From the NCBI RefSeq assembly GCF_037893015.1, contig NC_133666.1, forward strand, positions 654,733,276 to 654,797,275: a DNA stretch of 64,000 bases, written 5' to 3'. The stretch comes from Macrotis lagotis (taxonomy: Eukaryota; Chordata; Mammalia; Peramelemorphia; Peramelidae). The notes beneath the pieces were generated by a model. The model worked only from the letters and a program-made list of their open reading frames with translations, searched no databases and was not told the origin of the DNA. Of this stretch, positions 56,881 through 64,000 are shown piece after piece (positions within the stretch are counted from its first letter, which is position 1; every line of letters begins with the position of its first letter). The translations under genes were made by a program, and so were the position numbers.

Positions 56881-58482
56881 TAGAAAGCAGGTTGTAAGCC
56901 ATGGGGGCTGCTATCGATATTGAAACAGTTCAAGTATCAATCGGAATATCCACCAAATGCACACACCAATGGTTGTACCAATATCACATGTGAAGTTTCT
57001 ATTCTGAGGTAGAGAAGTTATGGGGTTAGTAACATAATGATGAGTTAAATCTCCATTTAGTTTGCCCTGTATATTGTAGGGACCCATTAGGAATGCTGAT
57101 TTTTGTTCAGAATAGTCTTGTTCTTCACTTGGAAATGAAAGCTCATTTTCCAACAAAACAGAAGTCCTCTCTGATTAGAAACTTCATGTCTTCTGTGCTC
57201 AACTAGGATCAGATCTCTTCTCTGAGGCAGGGAAACTTGTGTTCTTTCATCTATTTTCTGCTATTTCTAGTCATTTTAAATTTTTTGTTTTCTTAATTTT
57301 TTTAGGTTGAAATAGTCCCTTACAAAAACCAAGCTGGATGATAATCAATGGAAACTACAAAAAAACAGCATTTGGGGTTGAGCTTCATCTCTACATCTAT
57401 TAGTTATGAAAACTTTGGTTTTTAACATGTGTTTAAAAATTAGATTTTTAGAGCAAAATACTGAAGGAAACTGTTGAGAGGCCCATGCCTGAACCTCCCC
57501 AGATGCCAGAAAACTATTTAGAATATATCAAAGAACCTTAGCCCAGTTTGATTTTTTTATGGCACAGTTGATATTTAGCTGGAAGAGATTATAGAGGGGT
57601 GAAAAGAGGAACCCCTATCAATTTAATGAGCTCTCCAATCAAATGGATAAGATTACAAGGGACGGACCTTTGTCTGAAAATATTTAAAAAGCACTTTCAG
57701 TGTAGGTAGGCATGTATCCTGGCACCTTGCCAAAGATACAAGGTGTGCCTCTGTGAATAGTGGATTCCTAGATATCAGGTACCCAGGTCAGAGACCAGTC
57801 CATGGATTGATGAGCTGCCCCCTCCTCCACCATGGTCTCTTCCTATTCCCTTAAGCCTTGTTTTTGAGTTCAGCAAAAGGGAAGATGGACAGATCTCTTC
57901 TTTCCCTCTCCAACCCTGGAGCAACTAAAGCTGACTTGCAGTAGCAGCACATGGAAGAGATACTTAGTGCATGGGACTGCTTTGATGATGGGAGGCAGTG
58001 CATAAATAATGTTCAAAAATCTCCATGAAGGAAGGGGGACGAGGATTTTTAATTACTTGGCATAATCCTCTAGATTCTGGTCTTTTTTTTTTAAACATAA
58101 AGATGATTGCCCTCTATATTTCCTTCAGGGAAACCTAGTCAATACCTATATCTAAGCTTTACTTTAAAGATTTCTCTATAGATTTCTCTAGTTCTCTAGG
58201 GGTAGAGAACCAGAGAACTAGCCTTGGAGTCAGAAAGACCAAGTCAAGTCCCATGTCACACATATCTCAAATATATAAGCTCTGGACTAGACCTTTTCCT
58301 GGGAGTCCAGGGTCATTGGGGGAGGGGGAAGGTTGGGAGAACAGGTTACACGTATACCTTCCCCTCAGTAAAATCTTAATTTTTGCTCAAGCAAAAGCTC
58401 TACAGTTCTTAAAAAAAACCAACAACAAAGTAATTGGGTTTAACAGTTAAGTGATTTGCTCAATCACAGCTAGGGATGATAA
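56881..58482. other. AT-rich, no gene
   Basis: No gene or clear repeat apart from a small SINE-like scrap at 58195-58270 (CTTGGAGTCAGAAAGACC). Confidence 0.4.
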
Positions 58483-58690
58483 TGATGACGATGTTTGTTC
58501 TTCTCAAAGAAGACCATGAGGTAAGGGAAGTGATGTATGGCAAACATATGAATTGTTTTTGAGTGAGGGGGTGCTGTGCTCCTTCGCTTTCTCAATTGGA
58601 GTCATCTGGGTCCAGTGGCCACAGCTAGTAAGGGTCAAGTGTCTGAGGCTGGATTTGAACTCAGATCCTCCTGACCTGAGTTTATGACCC
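58483..58690 (-). mobile_element. SINE of the RTE-tail family
   Basis: Antisense: TTGTTCTTCTCAAAGAAGAC end, GAGTGAGGGGGTGCTGTGCT and CATCTGGGTCCAGTGGCC body, CACAGCTAGTAAGGGTCAAG core. Confidence 0.8.
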
Positions 58691-58872
58691 AAGGTGAGTC
58701 CTCATTTCATTTTTGTTGAATTGAGAGAAATGGATTTGGCCAAGGCCATGCAGGTAGTACCTGGAAGAACCAATACTGGAAAGGACCCAGGTCTTTTGAG
58801 GTCACCCCCACCCTCTCCTCTGCAGCAAGCTCTACACAAAGGAACGGGGTCTGCAGCTGCAGAAAAATCAAG

Positions 58873-58878
58873 TTTATT
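58873..58878 (-). terminator. TGFBR3L: TGFBR3L polyadenylation signal
   Basis: TTTATT on plus (AATAAA on minus) lies about 420 bases after the TGFBR3L stop at 59294-59296. It is the first canonical signal I see in the 3' flank. The interval 58855-59293 would then be its 3' UTR. Confidence 0.55.
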
Positions 58879-59293
58879 TTTCATGTTTGGAGATCGTAGA
58901 TAGAGAAAGTCACAGAGGTAGTGCTTCCAGGAGGGGAGGGGAGGCTGGGGGTCCTGCTGGGCTCTGCCTCAAGGGTGTTATAGAATGATGAGATTTACAA
59001 GTGGAAGAGACCTTCGAGTTTCATCCTATATGTTTTATAGAGAAGTGAATGGAGGTTCTGAGAAGAAAAATGCCAAAGTGCTCAAACTTGAATTCTGCCC
59101 TTCTGACTCCGAGTCCTGATTCTTTCCATCATAGTACATGCTGAGGACACACCCAGACACAGGCACAAACACACTCTCTCCCTTTGTATGTCTGTCTCTG
59201 TCTATGTCTCTGTCTCTCTGTCTCTTCACCAAGACCCTGAAACTCCTACACTCCCCCCATTCTCCCTGACACTGTCCCCCCAGTTACCTGTTC

Positions 59294-62200
<2,907 letters not shown>

Positions 62201-62789
62201 CTTGCCTCTAAAGAGGGACCCCGGAAGTCCCTTGGAGACTGAGCTGGAGGGGAGAAGTTGGTCTCACTCTCTTGTGGCAGGAGTGCCACCCACCCTGTGC
62301 CAATGCTGCCCTGGAATGGGGGCAGAGGGGCTAGTCCTGGCACTGGCCACACAGGGCTTGTCCCCTCCCTCTGCTGATCCAGGCAGATGGGGTGGGTGGG
62401 AAGTCATCTGGTCAGGACCATCTCAAGGCCTTCAGACTTGGGTGAGTTTAAACCAGTGACACCTGAGCTGAGCATGAAGGTGCAGGGAGGAGCAGCTCAA
62501 GGCCCCAGTCCCCGTATTGGGAGAGATGGGATTAAGAGGAGTGTCACCTGAGCCACCCGAATCAGGAAGGTCAGACACCCAATCTTGGCCAGGGGAATGA
62601 CTCAAGGCTGACCCATCCACCCTCATCCCCACGCCCAAGCCAACCCCAGAGGCAGGGGCAAGTGACTGGTGCTCTCCATCTCTCTCCTCTATTTCTCTTC
62701 TTACCAAGTCCTGAGAGTAAACTCTAGCCACCCTTCCCATGCTCCCCACCCCCCAAGCCCTTTTCTCCACTCTGGACACAGTTGAGAAA
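62201..62789. other. TGFBR3L upstream flank
   Basis: About 590 bases of GC-rich, repeat-free DNA between the TGFBR3L start and the inferred MAP2K7 3' end. Any TGFBR3L promoter should lie here. I see no TATA box or striking site array. Confidence 0.4.
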
Positions 62790-63426
62790 AAGGGATTTTT
62801 TTGGTGGTGGTTTTTATTATTATTATTATTTTTTATTTTCAAGCTTCTAAGAAGGGTTTACAAACAAGGGCATTCTGTTTTTGAAAAAGGGACAATGGGG
62901 CAATACTGCTGGCCCAGGTGCCCCCCAGTAGGCACCCACCCCCCAACCCCTAGAAGTAGGGAAGGGGCACACAAATTCTTCCACCACTGTCTTCAGTCAC
63001 GAGGTACAAAGCTGAGCTGGGGGCCACACCTTTGGGGGTGGGGAGATCGAGGCCCCAGGTCCCCCTCGGTTCTCCCCCTCCCCCCCTCTCCCCCACACTG
63101 GCTCTCCTGGCCTCTCCCTGGAAACTGGCCAGGGTCCCAGAACAGGTCCTGAGAGGGAAGAGGGGATGGGGTGGCTCAGGCGTCTGGCTAACCCAGTCTG
63201 GGAATCAACTCGGGAAGCTCAGCTAGAGAAAAGGAAAGAGGGACAGGCCTAACAACCAGACCTCTGGGAAGGCCAGCTGGCGAGGGTGGGAAGGTGGCAC
63301 ATATCCTTTAACACTGAAATGAGGCTTGGGCCCAGGGAAGAGGAAAGAGCACACATGCTCACCAAACAGAAAAGAGTTAAAATAAAACTGGACAGTGAAA
63401 GTCATTTAAGCTGGCTCCAGAGCTTG

Positions 63427-63441
63427 GGGGGGGGGGGGGGG
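63427..63441. repeat. G run
   Basis: About 15 G in a row; a second run of 9-10 G lies near 63529. Confidence 0.9.
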
Positions 63442-63842
63442 AGCTGGAGGTGGATACTGAGTACCCAAAAGGAGGGGAGGAGTATCTGGTTGCCCCTATC
63501 ACAGAGGGGCCCCCAGACAACCTTCTGGGGGGGGGGGAGTGGAGAAGGGAATAATCCCCAATCCCTTTCTGTTGGCAGTGTGGCCAAGTACAGAGGGAGA
63601 TGGTACCCATGATCTGCTGGGCAGAAAAAGAAGGGAACTCCTCTAATTTTAACATGCGACCTTCTGCAAATATATCAATGAGAACAGAGACTACAGAGAC
63701 TACAGGGAGACAGATGCGAAAAAGCCTATATTGAGCCAGTGAAGTCCATCGAGCTGTGCTATCCTTACCTTTGGCCTCAGTTCCTTTGTCTGGGGGAAGG
63801 GGGGGGCCTTTCTGGGTCTGAGTGTGATTGTGAGAATGAGCG

Positions 63843-63877
63843 TGAGCGCGCGCGTGTGTGTGTGTGTGTGTGTGTGA
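63843..63877. repeat. alternating CG/TG tract
   Basis: About 9 bases CG alternation followed by about 20 bases TG alternation; potential Z-DNA. Confidence 0.9.
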
Positions 63878-64000
63878 TTTTCCATTTGATCTGCATGCAT
63901 CACCAAGAAAAAAAGAAATCCCTCTTCCTCCTCCTCCCTCCCTCCCTACCTGCCCACCACCTGAAGGCTCTGGAGAGGCCAAGGTCAGGGGCAAGGGGAG

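Larger units (their letters stand above)
62790..64000 (-). other. MAP2K7: probable 3' UTR of MAP2K7 (cut by window end)
   Basis: A GC-rich, interspersed-repeat-free stretch with no convincing ORF. On the minus strand it ends in an A-rich run with AATAAA copies at 62832-62837 and 62813-62818, about 600 bases upstream of the TGFBR3L start. In human, MAP2K7 lies directly upstream of TGFBR3L on the same strand with a long 3' UTR, so this is the expected content. I saw no MAP2K7 coding sequence, which would lie beyond 64000. The identity is positional inference only. Other features are a 15-base G run at 63427, an alternating CG/TG tract at 63843-63877, and an AATAAA on the plus strand near 63379. 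Confidence 0.45.

Noticed and set aside
63377-63994. 205-aa minus-strand frame
   Set aside because: Runs through poly-Pro, His/Thr and Gly low complexity from CA and C runs; probable 3' UTR.

Overview
The window is vertebrate nuclear DNA and almost certainly marsupial. It holds many copies of the tRNA-headed CORE-SINE typical of marsupials (head like GGGCAGCTAGGTGG, B-box-like GTTCAAATCC, core CTAGCTGTGTG, tail ending in CCTTGCAAAAA). It also holds marsupial-type L1 ends, an RTE LINE end, old CR1-clade L2/L3 LINEs and MIR-type SINEs. The SINE flavour suggests an Australian lineage, but I cannot fix the species. I saw no bacterial or organellar sequence, no CRISPR array, no rRNA and no true tRNA gene.

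Three protein-coding genes are supported. NFILZ (+, 6280-7128) is an NFIL3-like bZIP factor with one coding exon and a good splice acceptor just before its ATG. ACTL9 (-, 43049-44287) is an intronless testis-type actin-like protein. TGFBR3L (-, 59294-62200) is a small betaglycan-like membrane protein that I rebuilt as six coding exons, 287 aa, with a signal peptide and one membrane helix. The last 1.2 kb (62.79-64.0 kb, minus strand) is probably the 3' UTR of MAP2K7, which lies directly upstream of TGFBR3L in human; this rests on position only.

Layout. 1-6 kb: SINEs, MIRs, a purine tract and AT-rich DNA. 6.26-7.13 kb: NFILZ. 7.2-16 kb: old SINEs, a 555-bp TCTA array, a pyrimidine tract and a repeat-poor GC-richer patch (10.66-11.9 kb). 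16.1-19.8 kb: a decayed L1 broken by several nested insertions. 20-43 kb: L2/L3 LINE remains broken by SINEs, and a 960-bp ACC/ACT trinucleotide array (27.25-28.2 kb). 43.0-44.5 kb: ACTL9 and its upstream flank. 44.9-58.5 kb: AT-rich, transposon-dense DNA (internally deleted Tigger1-like element, L2, two L1 3' ends, an internally deleted L1, an RTE end). 58.85-64 kb: a GC-rich, gene-dense block.

The most interesting large-scale feature is gene order. From memory, human ACTL9/NFILZ and TGFBR3L/MAP2K7 lie about 0.8 Mb apart on 19p13.2, with ACTL9 and TGFBR3L in opposite orientations. Here they are neighbours on the same strand. One inversion would explain both facts, with a breakpoint inside the repeat-rich gap at 44.3-58.8 kb. 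The genes do not form a pathway: NFILZ is a transcription factor, ACTL9 acts in sperm, and TGFBR3L is an inhibin co-receptor of pituitary gonadotropes. I found no clearly new biological system.
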